From Rhizobium vallis (GTDB taxonomy: Bacteria; Pseudomonadota; Alphaproteobacteria; Rhizobiales; Rhizobiaceae): a stretch of DNA of 64,000 nucleotides. Location of the stretch: NCBI RefSeq assembly GCF_003985155.1, contig NZ_ML133694.1, positions 62,001-126,000 of the forward strand, read 5' to 3'. Position 1 is the first letter of the stretch. Each line of letters starts with the position of its first letter. The position numbers were made by a program, and so were the translations under genes. Below the pieces are notes generated by a model, which had not been told where the DNA came from, did not search any database, and worked only from the letters and a program-made list of their open reading frames with translations. Below are positions 34,261 through 43,135 of the stretch, piece by piece.

Positions 34261-35646
34261 CTAATTCGATCCCGTCTGGGGTGCCCAGCCGGCAGCCGGC
34301 CGGTTGTCTCCAGCCACATCAGACGAAGCGGCTGTCGAGCTCTGCTTTTGCTGCGGGCTCGGCAACTGCGGCTGGGACGGCGATGTCTGAAGGGCGGTGT
34401 CCAAGCCGACCTCGACCAGATCATGCGGCAGCAATGCGGTTTGTTCGTCCGCCACGATGGTGCGGGAGGTTCCGTCATCATTGCGACGGACGATCCTGTA
34501 GTTCTTCTGCGCTTTGCCGACACCCGGCGTCTCCGCATGGATCTCGGCGAGTTGAGCGTCGTAGCCCGCCTGCTCGCCCAGAAGCTGGGCCACCTGGATA
34601 TCGATTGCCGCCCTGCCGATTGCGAGATTGACCTGGTTCAGCAGCTCCTGGTTTTCGCTGTTCTGTCTGTTGACGATGTTGATCTTGGAGCGATCGGCTT
34701 CGCTGAGACCCTGGCGAGCCGTGGTCAGGGCTACTTCGAGATCAATCAGGGTACCTTGAGCATCCGCGACCCAGCGATCGACCGAGACCTGACGGGAGTT
34801 GCTGACCAGGCCCTTGCTCACCAGGCTGTTGACGTTGTCCAGTTCCTTCTGGGCAAGATCGATTTGCCGCTTTTGCGTGCTGATCTTGGCCGTGAGCGAT
34901 TCGACCTGCTGTCCATAGAGACGGGTCAAGTCGTTCGCCGCTTCGACCTGGCTGTCGATATCGACGCGCCGCAGCCGCATCAGGTTCAATTCCTGCGCCT
35001 TCAGCTTGTCCACATCGGGTGCGCCGGCGAGTTCGGCAGGGATCTCGAAACTCTGCTCGCCGGCAATCTCGGCGCGCAGGCGCGCCTGGCGCATCAGGAG
35101 ATCGCGCCGGTTGAGAACGGCCGTTCGGTAGGCGCCGGCAGCCTGGATCCGGTCGCGCTCGAAGTAGGTGTTATCCTCGCGCTCCCGCAGGAAACCGCCG
35201 GCAATACTGACTGCTTTCATGACGGTCATGCTGGGTTCAAAAGGATAGCGTCCCGGCGTCTGGACAGTTCCGGTCACGAAGATCGGCGCGTGTTCGGCGA
35301 TCTCCAGGGCAATGTACGGCTTGCCCGGAAGCTGCGCCTGCTGGCTCAGCGCGCTGGCGATGGCATCGGCGAGCTCTTCGGTCGTCTTTCCGGTTGCCTG
35401 CACGTGGCCGGCGATCGGGATCGAGAGATTGCCGGCGTCGTCGATAGTATAGACACCGTCGAGAGCTTCCCAGCTGGCATAACGGGAATCCGATGACCGC
35501 CATTCGACGACGCGCAGTCTTACCTTGTCTTCCGGAACCAGCGAGAATGTCTGCGCGTGGGCGACGCTCCAGCCGGCCATGCAGGCGAGTGCCAGCACGG
35601 CAAGTGCCGCTGAGATGAGGCGATCCGACAAGGAGGTGCGCTGCAT
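34261..35646 (-). CDS. ExoF-like polysaccharide export protein (OPX family)
   Basis: A 461-residue exported protein. The signal peptide ends near GWSVAHAQT. The Poly_export domain opens FSLVPEDKVRLRVVEW and includes DDAGNLSIPIAGHVQATGKT; an SLBB-type part follows (FVTGTVQTPGRYPFEPSMTV). From about residue 190 to 390 it is a long coiled coil (LYGQQVESLTAKISTQKRQI), which sets ExoF-type proteins apart from Wza. No lipobox is visible. GGAGAT precedes the ATG. It lies four bases after the GT2 gene, in the run ExoP-GT2-ExoF. Confidence 0.88.
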   Translation of the reverse strand: MQRTSLSDRLISAALAVLALACMAGWSVAHAQTFSLVPEDKVRLRVVEWRSSDSRYASWEALDGVYTIDDAGNLSIPIAGHVQATGKTTEELADAIASALSQQAQLPGKPYIALEIAEHAPIFVTGTVQTPGRYPFEPSMTVMKAVSIAGGFLREREDNTYFERDRIQAAGAYRTAVLNRRDLLMRQARLRAEIAGEQSFEIPAELAGAPDVDKLKAQELNLMRLRRVDIDSQVEAANDLTRLYGQQVESLTAKISTQKRQIDLAQKELDNVNSLVSKGLVSNSRQVSVDRWVADAQGTLIDLEVALTTARQGLSEADRSKINIVNRQNSENQELLNQVNLAIGRAAIDIQVAQLLGEQAGYDAQLAEIHAETPGVGKAQKNYRIVRRNDDGTSRTIVADEQTALLPHDLVEVGLDTALQTSPSQPQLPSPQQKQSSTAASSDVAGDNRPAAGWAPQTGSN

Positions 35647-35650
35647 TGGT

Positions 35651-36673
35651 CTATCTCCGTTTCGTTGCGATCGATGGCGAAGGCGTTTCGCGCGGCAGGG
35701 GATTGGCGAATTCGAGAATGCGGGACGGAGAGGCGCGGCCGACGAGAAGATCGGACAGCGCCAGCAAATTGCCGTTCAGACGTCCCCACCGGTCGATCAT
35801 ACTGTCGTTGGACAGGACGCCCGACGCGTTCGCCAGGATGTTGCGGCCGATCTGCGCGATTGCGCGGCCCTTCGACATCGTGCCCTTGCGGATCAGGTAG
35901 GCGGGATTGGCAACCTGCGAATAGCCGAGCCTTCGGCCGGGCTGGCGTCCGGATCTGACGCCGAGATGCACGCCGCGGGCGCCTTCAACGCGCACGGACC
36001 TGCCGTAGCGGGCAATGGCCCGGCTGAAATCGACATCCTCGAGCCAGCCGTAGAGCGGCAGCTGTTCGTCAAAGCTCACCGCGTGCTCGACAACGGGCGA
36101 AAGGCGGACCGCCATGTTGCATCCGTAAGCGTTGTAGACATCGCTCACCTGCTCGGCCGTTTCGCCGGCAGCTTCGAGAACCTGCAGCGCTTGCGACATG
36201 GTGAGGCCGCCGTCGAGGACACCGTCGGCGAGGACTTCGCCCGTGGCGATCACGACCTCGGGTCTCGCAGCAAAGACGCTCGCCATCCGTGGCAGGAAGG
36301 TCGCGGCCGGAATGAAATCGTCGTCCAGGAAGATCAGGATATCCGTATCGGCCGCGGCCGCCTGGATGATCCTGTTGCGCTGGGAGGTCAGGCCGCGGCT
36401 GCCGACGATGATTTCCACGTCGCCGCGATTGGCGAGCCCGGCAGCATCGTCGACCGCGGGCACGCAGACGATAAGCCGTTCCGGCTGCTCCGGCAGGCCG
36501 ACGAGATAATCGACTGTCTCCCGCAGTATCCCAGCGCGGCCCGCCGAAGCGATCCCCACGGCAATTCTCAGCGGGCGGCCTGCGCGCCCCACTATGGCTT
36601 CCGGGCCGCAAGGAACCGGCGCCGGCCCGCTCGAGCCGCCCTGGCTGGTTGCTACTGCCGAAGGTGATGTCAT
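35651..36673 (-). CDS. Glycosyltransferase family 2 (ExoU/ExoW-type)
   Basis: A 340-residue GT-A enzyme. RIAVGIASAGRAGILRETVD begins the fold, QRNRIIQAAAADTDILIFLD leads into the DDDF motif, and GWLEDVDFSRAIARYGRS supplies the catalytic ED-x-D segment. Rhizobial ExoO/U/W and related enzymes add glucose to the growing EPS unit; which sugar is used here is unknown. The start overlaps the upstream ExoP-like gene as ATGA, so it is translationally coupled. Confidence 0.85.
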   Translation of the reverse strand: MTSPSAVATSQGGSSGPAPVPCGPEAIVGRAGRPLRIAVGIASAGRAGILRETVDYLVGLPEQPERLIVCVPAVDDAAGLANRGDVEIIVGSRGLTSQRNRIIQAAAADTDILIFLDDDFIPAATFLPRMASVFAARPEVVIATGEVLADGVLDGGLTMSQALQVLEAAGETAEQVSDVYNAYGCNMAVRLSPVVEHAVSFDEQLPLYGWLEDVDFSRAIARYGRSVRVEGARGVHLGVRSGRQPGRRLGYSQVANPAYLIRKGTMSKGRAIAQIGRNILANASGVLSNDSMIDRWGRLNGNLLALSDLLVGRASPSRILEFANPLPRETPSPSIATKRR

Positions 36674-38430
36674 GACTGCATGCTCTTCGGTGCATGGTTG
36701 ATGATTGCGCCGAGAATTTCGGCGCCGACGTTACGCATGGTCTCGATGACGCGGGTGGTATCGTCGATCGAGGTGCGCCCATGCGAGGTGACCACGAGGA
36801 CGCCGTCCAGCTCCGGTGCAATGGCATTGGCATCAGGCGAGGTGGAGAAGGCGGAGATGTCGACGAATATGGCGTCGAATTCCTTCTTCAGTTCGGCGAA
36901 GCTCAACTGCGTGCGGCGGGAGCTCAGGCGAATGGCCGGCGTCACCGCTTCGACCTTGCCGAGCGGGAGGAATTTCAGCGTCGGGGTGAGCGGCAATGCG
37001 GCCGTCTGGATCAGCTCGCCATTGTCGAGAACATCGACGAGGCCCATGGAACTGTTAGGGGCGATCGATTTGCTCAGCGAGGATTTCTGCGCAGCCGCAT
37101 CAATCAGTAGCGTGTGCGCCCCTGATATCGACGAGAGAACCGCGAGTTCGCAAGCTATGGACGATGCTCCGCTGCCGGGATCGACGGCGACGACACCGAT
37201 GACGACCCGGCGTTTGCGCCGCAGGCCGACGACCGTGGCGCTGAGTTCCGCCATGCCGGGAATAACGGGGTAGGCGGCTGTGCTGCTGCCTGTACCGGCG
37301 GCGAGGAAACGCGCGGGGTGCCCGTTCCGGGCTTTCATCGACCTCGACAACAAAGTGACGAAGGGCAGTCCATTGGTTTCCGCGATCTGATGGGGCCGAA
37401 TGATCCGGCGGTCGCCGGCGTGCCTTATGATGGCAAGCCCCAGGCCGACGCCGAGGCCAACGGCCCCCGCAAAGGCGATGATGAGCGTGCTGCGCGGTCT
37501 TGCCTTCGAGAGCGGCAGCGTCGCCCGCGAGACGATCGTGGCGTCGGACACGGGATAGGTTATGCGCTGCTTGGCTTCCGTCAGCTGGGTCAAGGTGCTT
37601 TCATAAAGGGTGCGGCGGGCGTCCGTCGCGCTCTGCAACTCCGCAAGCTTGAACTGGTCGCGCGGATTGCTGGTGAAGGTGCTCAAGGCACTGGCGGAAT
37701 CGGCCAGTCCGCGCTGTTGTTCCTTGATGAATTTTTCCAGCCAGTCGCTGTATTGCCGGGAGGCATCGGCCTTCATGGCGATATTCTTCTGGATATATTG
37801 CCTGGCGAGCGTATCCGCGATGTCGACGGCCCTCTGAGGGGTTGATGCCGCGGCCGATATCTCGATGATCGTCGAACTCCCGATCCGGCGTATTTCGATC
37901 ATGTTCAGCAGCGTGGCGATCGCCCAGTCCTGCAGCCGCTCCTCCTCCGTCTGCGGCTGCGCGCCGCGCGTTCCCTTGCCTGTTGTCTCCTGCGGGGCCG
38001 TATCCACCTGCGAAGAAGTCCCCATCAGCCAATTCTTCGCCCTGTCCTGCAGCGAAGGCTGCTGATCGACGAACTCGGGATCGCTATCGAGATCGAGCAC
38101 CCTGACCGTTTGGCCGATGACGTCGCTGGATCTGGCGATCTCAAGCTGTCCTTCTATGAAGGCGTCTTCCGCGAAGGCCCTCTGCGCTTCAGAACCACTC
38201 ACCTGGGGAAAAATCACAAGTTGTGTGCTTGCGACGAAAGTCGGCACCGCGGTCAGCAGGTAGCATGCAGCCATTGCGAGGAAGACCATGGTCGTCACCA
38301 CGATCCACAGCCAGCGCATTCTGAGAAAGAAGAGCATATCCCGCAGGGTCAGCGGCGAATTGCCTCCGCCGTTGGTTGCCGGAGGCAGGGATATCGGGGA
38401 AACGCCGCTGAAGATCGTGCTTGAGGTCAT
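36670..38430 (-). CDS. ExoP/Wzc-like polysaccharide co-polymerase with degenerate kinase domain
   Basis: A 586-residue inner-membrane protein. The Wzz domain has two transmembrane helices (WLWIVVTTMVFLAMAACYLL and STLIIAFAGAVGLGVGLGLA) around a periplasmic helical part. The C-terminal P-loop domain keeps the fold, but the Walker A loop reads DPGSGASSIA (417-426) with alanine at 422 where the catalytic lysine belongs, Walker A-prime reads LLIDAAAQ instead of LLIDADLR, and Walker B reads FVDIS. No tyrosine cluster is seen in the C-terminal tail. It probably controls chain length without autophosphorylation. Confidence 0.85.
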   Translation of the reverse strand: MTSSTIFSGVSPISLPPATNGGGNSPLTLRDMLFFLRMRWLWIVVTTMVFLAMAACYLLTAVPTFVASTQLVIFPQVSGSEAQRAFAEDAFIEGQLEIARSSDVIGQTVRVLDLDSDPEFVDQQPSLQDRAKNWLMGTSSQVDTAPQETTGKGTRGAQPQTEEERLQDWAIATLLNMIEIRRIGSSTIIEISAAASTPQRAVDIADTLARQYIQKNIAMKADASRQYSDWLEKFIKEQQRGLADSASALSTFTSNPRDQFKLAELQSATDARRTLYESTLTQLTEAKQRITYPVSDATIVSRATLPLSKARPRSTLIIAFAGAVGLGVGLGLAIIRHAGDRRIIRPHQIAETNGLPFVTLLSRSMKARNGHPARFLAAGTGSSTAAYPVIPGMAELSATVVGLRRKRRVVIGVVAVDPGSGASSIACELAVLSSISGAHTLLIDAAAQKSSLSKSIAPNSSMGLVDVLDNGELIQTAALPLTPTLKFLPLGKVEAVTPAIRLSSRRTQLSFAELKKEFDAIFVDISAFSTSPDANAIAPELDGVLVVTSHGRTSIDDTTRVIETMRNVGAEILGAIINHAPKSMQS

Positions 38431-38566
38431 GTCGTCCTAATCCAAAATGGCGAGATTGCGGAATAACCCGGTGTCGAGTGACCAGGCATTGGCAGCTTGG
38501 AGGGGACGGGGGGAGTAGCCAAACTTCCGATTTCAGCCATGATCGGCAGCTCTCTCCCCTTGGGGC

Positions 38567-39268
38567 TCAGTAAGAGCCGCGCTGTGAAAACAGAGCGGGA
38601 ATGGTCTTCGCAAGGATGACGAAGTCCCGAGCGAGCGACCAGTTGCTGACATAGTGAGCGTCGAGGGAGACCCGGTACTCGTAGCTGACGTCATTGCGTC
38701 CGCTGGTCTGCCAGTGACCGGTCAGGCCCGGGCGGACGGCCATGTAGGCCCACATATGCTCGCCGTAACGGGGCAATTCCTCGACGGTGACCGGCCGGGG
38801 GCCGACAAGGCTCATTTCGCCGCGCACGATATTGATCAGCTGAGGAAGCTCGTCGATGCTCGATCGCCTCAGGATATCACCGACGGCCGTGATCCTCGGA
38901 TCGTCCTTCAACTTACGCGTTTCTTCCCATTCGCTGCGCGCAGCCGGGTTGTTTCGCAGCAATTCGGCAAGCTGTGCGCTCGCATCGGTCTTCATGGTAC
39001 GGAATTTGAGGCATCCGAACGGTGCGCCGCCGACGCCGACGCGGGTATGGGAATAGAAGACCGGGCCGCGATCGGAGAACTTCACGATCAAGGCGACGAG
39101 CAGCAGAAGCGGGGCAAGCAGGATCAGGGCGATGATCGCGACAAAAATGTCCATCGCCCGTTTGAATGATCTGCCTGCCGCACGCGGCCGCGACGAATGG
39201 AGATCGCCGCCTTTCGCGGAGCTTCCGACGCGCGACCAGCCCTCGAAACTATGTGCTTCCCATGTCAT
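38567..39268 (-). CDS. ExoY-like undecaprenyl-phosphate sugar phosphotransferase (intact copy)
   Basis: A 233-residue priming transferase. The membrane helix MDIFVAIIALILLAPLLLLV is followed by DRGPVFYSHTRVGVGGAPFG, KFRTMKTDA, SIDELPQLINIVRGEMSLVG, PRPVTVEELPRYGE and RPGLTGHWQTSGRNDVSY, all in family order. It starts EPS synthesis by moving a hexose-1-phosphate to the lipid carrier. GGAG is eight bases before the ATG at 39268. It is probably co-transcribed with the ExoP-GT2-ExoF-polymerase run 136 bases downstream, and carries a Crp-type box 65 bases upstream. Confidence 0.9.
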   Translation of the reverse strand: MTWEAHSFEGWSRVGSSAKGGDLHSSRPRAAGRSFKRAMDIFVAIIALILLAPLLLLVALIVKFSDRGPVFYSHTRVGVGGAPFGCLKFRTMKTDASAQLAELLRNNPAARSEWEETRKLKDDPRITAVGDILRRSSIDELPQLINIVRGEMSLVGPRPVTVEELPRYGEHMWAYMAVRPGLTGHWQTSGRNDVSYEYRVSLDAHYVSNWSLARDFVILAKTIPALFSQRGSY

Positions 39269-39740
39269 CGGTGGTCTCCAAAACAATCGGTCAAGAACCG
39301 TTCAAACTTTGCTGCGCCGCACCCTGGTTGTCTGTTACCAAGGTCATAATCCTTAATTATTTCTTTATGATACTAAGCCGCACAAGAGAAATCTGATTAC
39401 TCCTACTGTCCTTCTTTTCTTTTCAATCAACGATCTAACCTACTTAGAGGTGATTAATTCGCGGAAATTCATCTATAATTTTGATGTCATCATTTTGATT
39501 ATTGCTGCTTTTTAGCTCATCAAGACTTATTAATGAGCAGCTCTCCCGCATGATACGATCATTGTTCGATCTCTCCGAGGTTTTGAGTTCGTCTAATGAT
39601 GTATTTTTTGTTCTTCAACTAAATGTAAACTTGATATTTACGCTATCTCTCTGTGATGTTATTTGACTCCTATATTAAGGCAATATAAATGATGCAGTGC
39701 AGCATAACCTATGGTCATTCCAGTACTGGGAGTCATGCGC
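39269..39740. other. AT-rich divergent promoter region (472 bp), counterpart of 28639-29109
   Basis: Separates the intact priming-transferase gene from Crp/Fnr copy 2. It is AT-rich (row 39481-39540 has 19 G/C in 60). Small palindromes are present: TGATGTCATCA at 39482-39492 and GCTCAT...ATGAGC near 39515-39537. Contains the Crp-type box at 39333. Confidence 0.7.
39333..39348. promoter_or_regulatory. Crp/Fnr-type box next to sugar transferase copy 2
   Basis: TGTTA-CCAAGG-TCATA matches TGTGA-N6-TCACA at eight of ten positions and aligns with the box at 28725. It lies 65 bases before the transferase ATG and about 390 before the regulator gene, so control of the biosynthetic operon is more likely than autoregulation. 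Confidence 0.58.
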
Positions 39741-40475
39741 ATGGATGGGGCAACACACGTATCGGATCGTAGGTCCGGCATCGGCAAAGCGGGAATTTCC
39801 GCTGGCGGCATTCATCTCAACAGCCGCATCGTCATCGACGACGAATTCCTTTCCTGCCGCTCGAGCGTCCGGCGTTTCCGCCGCGGCGAGGTCATTGCCG
39901 GGGCCGGCGTCCTCGTCGATACTTTCGCGCGCGTGCATTCGGGATTGGTCAGCGCAAGCACGATGCTGCCCGACGGCCGGGAATTCATCGTCGAGATCAT
40001 TCCGAAATCAGGCCTTATCGGCGAGCTCGAGGTCTTGCGCAGGCAGACCTTGAACCTCGAATACCGGGCGGCTTCCAATTGTGAGCTGCATTTTTTCGAA
40101 GGCCGGCTGCTGCGCGATATGTACGCTAGCGATCCCTCCTTTCGGGAAAAGGTCTTCTCGCGGGCGCTGGCGCGCATTTCCGAGCTTGAGCTGCGGATCA
40201 TTGCCAGTGCCGCGTCGACCCTGCAGGCGAGGCTGGCCAGCACGCTGCTGCGGCTCTCCGCCGTCTATGCAAAAGATGCGGCAAACAACGGGAACGAACT
40301 GATCATTTCGCAAAACGACCTGGCCGCCACGCTGCCGGCGTCCCGCGAGAAGGTCAATCAGTGCCTGCGACGGCTGCGGGAAAGCAAGATCATCGACGGG
40401 GGGCAGGGCAAGATCCGCATTCTCAACCGCAAGGCGCTGGAGGCTTGCGCCAACGGCGCGATCTCGGTGAAGTGA
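39741..40475 (+). CDS. Crp/Fnr-family transcriptional regulator (copy 2)
   Basis: A 244-residue paralogue of the regulator at 29110, with the same order: VRRFRRGEVIAGAGVLVDTF, DGREFIVEIIPKSGLIGELE, then winged helix ISQNDLAATLPASREKVNQC and GGQGKIRILNRKALEA. N-terminal 35 residues differ most. The ATG at 39741 aligns with the start of copy 1 and has GGGAG eight bases upstream; the frame opens 30 bases earlier. The stop overlaps the following GT4 start (TGATG), so unlike copy 1 it is the first gene of a biosynthetic operon (GT4-GT4-Wzx-GH16). Confidence 0.86.
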   Translation: MDGATHVSDRRSGIGKAGISAGGIHLNSRIVIDDEFLSCRSSVRRFRRGEVIAGAGVLVDTFARVHSGLVSASTMLPDGREFIVEIIPKSGLIGELEVLRRQTLNLEYRAASNCELHFFEGRLLRDMYASDPSFREKVFSRALARISELELRIIASAASTLQARLASTLLRLSAVYAKDAANNGNELIISQNDLAATLPASREKVNQCLRRLRESKIIDGGQGKIRILNRKALEACANGAISVK

Positions 40476-41821
40476 TGCCCCCATCGCTGCCCGAGGCCCT
40501 CCGATCCGCCGCAAATGTCAGCCGCTTTCCTGGCTTCGGTGGGACAAAGATCGATCGCGTGGTCATCATCGACGACTACTCGACGGCAAGAGGCGGCGCG
40601 ACGGCGCTGGCCGTGCTGTCGGCCAAGCTGTTTCGCGGCCTCGACATCCCCGTGACCTATATTTGCGGGGATGACGCGGCCAATGCGGAGCTTGCCGCGC
40701 TCGGGGTCTCCATGGTCGGGCTGAACAGCCGCGACCTGCTCAGCGCCGAGCGCGCGAAGGCCTTCGTGACGGGCATCCACAATGGCGCCGCCATCCGCAT
40801 GATGGCGAACTGGATTGCCGCAGAAGATACGGCCAATACCGTCTACCACGTGCACGGCTGGCATCAGATCCTGTCTCCTGCGATTTTCAGGGCGCTGGCG
40901 CCGGTCGCCAGCCGATGCGTGGTTCACGCACATGATTTCTTCACGGCCTGCCCCAACGGCGCTTTTTTCGATTATCAGGCGCAGCAAATCTGCCTTCGGC
41001 GCCCGCTGGGCGGAAGCTGCATTGCAACGGCCTGCGACAAGAGAAGCTATTCGCACAAATTGTGGCGGGCCGCCCGCGGCTCCAATATCCTGAGGCTTCT
41101 GAAGGATCGGGCCGATTTCGGACGGATTATCCTGCTGCACGAGAAGATGGCAAGCTTCCTCGTTGGCTCCGGCTACAGGCCCGAACGGCTGACGACGATC
41201 CGCAATCCCGTCGCTCCCCTGTCGATAGAGCGCATCGAGGCGGAGGCCAATGACGAGTTCGTCTTCATCGGGCGGCTGGACGAGGAGAAAGGCGTGGAGG
41301 ACGCCGTGGCCGCCACCCGCAGAGCCGGCGTCAGGCTCTGCGTGATCGGCGACGGACCGCTGATGCCGATGGTGGCTGCGTCAGGAGATCACGTCAGGGC
41401 TCTCGGCTGGCAATCGCATGCCGAGATCGGCCCGATTATCCGCAAGGCGCGTGCGCTGCTGATGCCGTCGCGCTATCCCGAGCCATTCGGTCTCGTTGCG
41501 ATCGAAGCGGCCAGAAGCGGCCTGCCGGTCATCATGTCGCGCAGCGCGTTTCTGGCAGAGGAAATGGAAAGAGCCGGCATGGCGCTTGCCTGCGATACGG
41601 CCGATGAAGGCGCCTTTGCCGATACTTTGACGAGATTCAGCCGAATGCCGGCGCACGAGGTCCGCGCCATGAGCGAGCGGGCCTTCCTGAATTCGCCGGA
41701 TCTCGCCTCGACACACGAGGAATGGCGCGACGCGCTTCTTGCCGAATATTACAGCCTGCTTTCGACGAATGCGTTTCCCGAGCTGACAGATGGTGTGGCG
41801 AGACAAGGAGTATTCAGTTGA
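40475..41821 (+). CDS. Glycosyltransferase family 4
   Basis: A 448-residue GT-B enzyme. The N-terminal half opens KIDRVVIIDDYSTARGGATA and includes VYHVHGWHQILSPAIF and VVHAHDFFTACPNG; the C-terminal donor domain has FVFIGRLDEEKGVEDAVAAT and the E-x7-E motif in EPFGLVAIEAARSGLPVIMS. The start overlaps the regulator stop by one base, and its own stop overlaps the next start, so it is coupled both ways. Confidence 0.88.
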   Translation: MPPSLPEALRSAANVSRFPGFGGTKIDRVVIIDDYSTARGGATALAVLSAKLFRGLDIPVTYICGDDAANAELAALGVSMVGLNSRDLLSAERAKAFVTGIHNGAAIRMMANWIAAEDTANTVYHVHGWHQILSPAIFRALAPVASRCVVHAHDFFTACPNGAFFDYQAQQICLRRPLGGSCIATACDKRSYSHKLWRAARGSNILRLLKDRADFGRIILLHEKMASFLVGSGYRPERLTTIRNPVAPLSIERIEAEANDEFVFIGRLDEEKGVEDAVAATRRAGVRLCVIGDGPLMPMVAASGDHVRALGWQSHAEIGPIIRKARALLMPSRYPEPFGLVAIEAARSGLPVIMSRSAFLAEEMERAGMALACDTADEGAFADTLTRFSRMPAHEVRAMSERAFLNSPDLASTHEEWRDALLAEYYSLLSTNAFPELTDGVARQGVFS

Positions 41822-43062
41822 CCTTTAAAGCAACAACCGCTCTTCCCGATGCGAGAGCCTTTCTCGCCGATGCGCCTGTCCTGGCGAAAAGACGTGCCGC
41901 CGAGGCCGGAAGCCAAAGCGACAGCAAGCAGCTTCGCGTCGCGATCGTGCACTATTGGCTCGTTTCGATGCGCGGCGGAGAGAAGGTCGTTGAAGAGTTG
42001 TGCCGCATGTTTCCGCAGGCCGACATCTTCACCCTCGTCTGCAACCGGGATCGCATCAGCGATTTCCTGAAGACGCGCAACATTCACACCTCCTTCCTGC
42101 AGAAGATCCCCGGTGCGCAGCGCCACTATACCAAGATGCTGCCGCTGATGCCCTTCGCGCTCGAGCAGTTCGATCTGCAGGATTACGATCTCGTGCTGTC
42201 GAGCGAATCCGGCCCCGCCAAGGGCATCATCACGCGCGCCGATGCTCTTCATATCTGCTATTGCCATTCGCCGATGCGCTACATCTGGGATCAATTCCAT
42301 GTCTACCGGCATGGCCTTCCCTGGGTAGGGCGCGCCCTGATGTCGATCACCGCGCCGATGCTGCGTGCCTGGGACGTCACCACAGCCTCCCGGGTCGACA
42401 TGTTCGTTGCTAATTCCGACTATGTCGCAAGCCGCATCCGCCGTTTCTACGACCGAGAATCCGTCGTCATTCATCCGCCCGTCGCGACCGACGATTTCGT
42501 GGTGGGGAAGGGGAAGGGCGAATTCTACCTCTATGCGGGGCAACTGACCGCCTACAAGCGGCCTGATATCGCCGTTCGGGCCTGCACCGAGGCCGGCCGG
42601 AAGCTGGTCGTGATCGGCGAGGGAGAACAGTTGCCCTATCTGAAGTCGATCGCCGGACCGACCGTTGAGTTTCTCGGCCATCAGCCCTTCAACGTTCTGC
42701 GCGACCACCTGTCGCGGTGCCGCGCGCTGCTGTTTCCCGGCATCGAGGATTTCGGCATCCTGCCGGTGGAAGTCATGGCATCAGGGCGGCCGGTGCTGGC
42801 TTTCGACGCCGGCGGCGCCAGGGAAACCGTTTCCTCGCCGCATGTCGGCTTCCGTTTCGCCCAGCAGACCACAGAAGCGCTGCTGGAAACGATGGCGGCA
42901 TTCGAGGAGGTCGAGGACGATATCGATCCGCAGGCAATCCGCGCGCACGCGCTGAAATTCTCCTCCGCCGTGTTCCGCGACAGTCTGGCCGGCCTTATCG
43001 AGCAACAATTGTCCCATCATGGCGACCGGTCGGCCGACGTCTTCAGAAGACGGCCGGGCTGA
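41818..43062 (+). CDS. Glycosyltransferase family 4 (WbaZ/mannosyltransferase-like), TTG start
   Basis: A 414-residue GT-B enzyme. LRVAIVHYWLVSMRGGEKVV opens the acceptor domain, CYCHSPMRYIWDQFHVYRHG is the signature of WbaZ-type mannosyl/rhamnosyl transferases, and the donor domain has FYLYAGQLTAYKRPDIAVRA and E-x7-E in EDFGILPVEVMASGRPVLAF. The TTG at 41818 is chosen because AAGGAG lies eight bases upstream and TTGA overlaps the preceding stop; the open frame upstream runs through the previous gene. Confidence 0.88.
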   Translation: MTFKATTALPDARAFLADAPVLAKRRAAEAGSQSDSKQLRVAIVHYWLVSMRGGEKVVEELCRMFPQADIFTLVCNRDRISDFLKTRNIHTSFLQKIPGAQRHYTKMLPLMPFALEQFDLQDYDLVLSSESGPAKGIITRADALHICYCHSPMRYIWDQFHVYRHGLPWVGRALMSITAPMLRAWDVTTASRVDMFVANSDYVASRIRRFYDRESVVIHPPVATDDFVVGKGKGEFYLYAGQLTAYKRPDIAVRACTEAGRKLVVIGEGEQLPYLKSIAGPTVEFLGHQPFNVLRDHLSRCRALLFPGIEDFGILPVEVMASGRPVLAFDAGGARETVSSPHVGFRFAQQTTEALLETMAAFEEVEDDIDPQAIRAHALKFSSAVFRDSLAGLIEQQLSHHGDRSADVFRRRPG

Positions 43063-43135
43063 CGGGCAGGGGCGGAGCCACCCGCTGCCGCGACCGAAAC
43101 CGTCTCAAACTGCCGACGAGGAATGATAGCAGATC

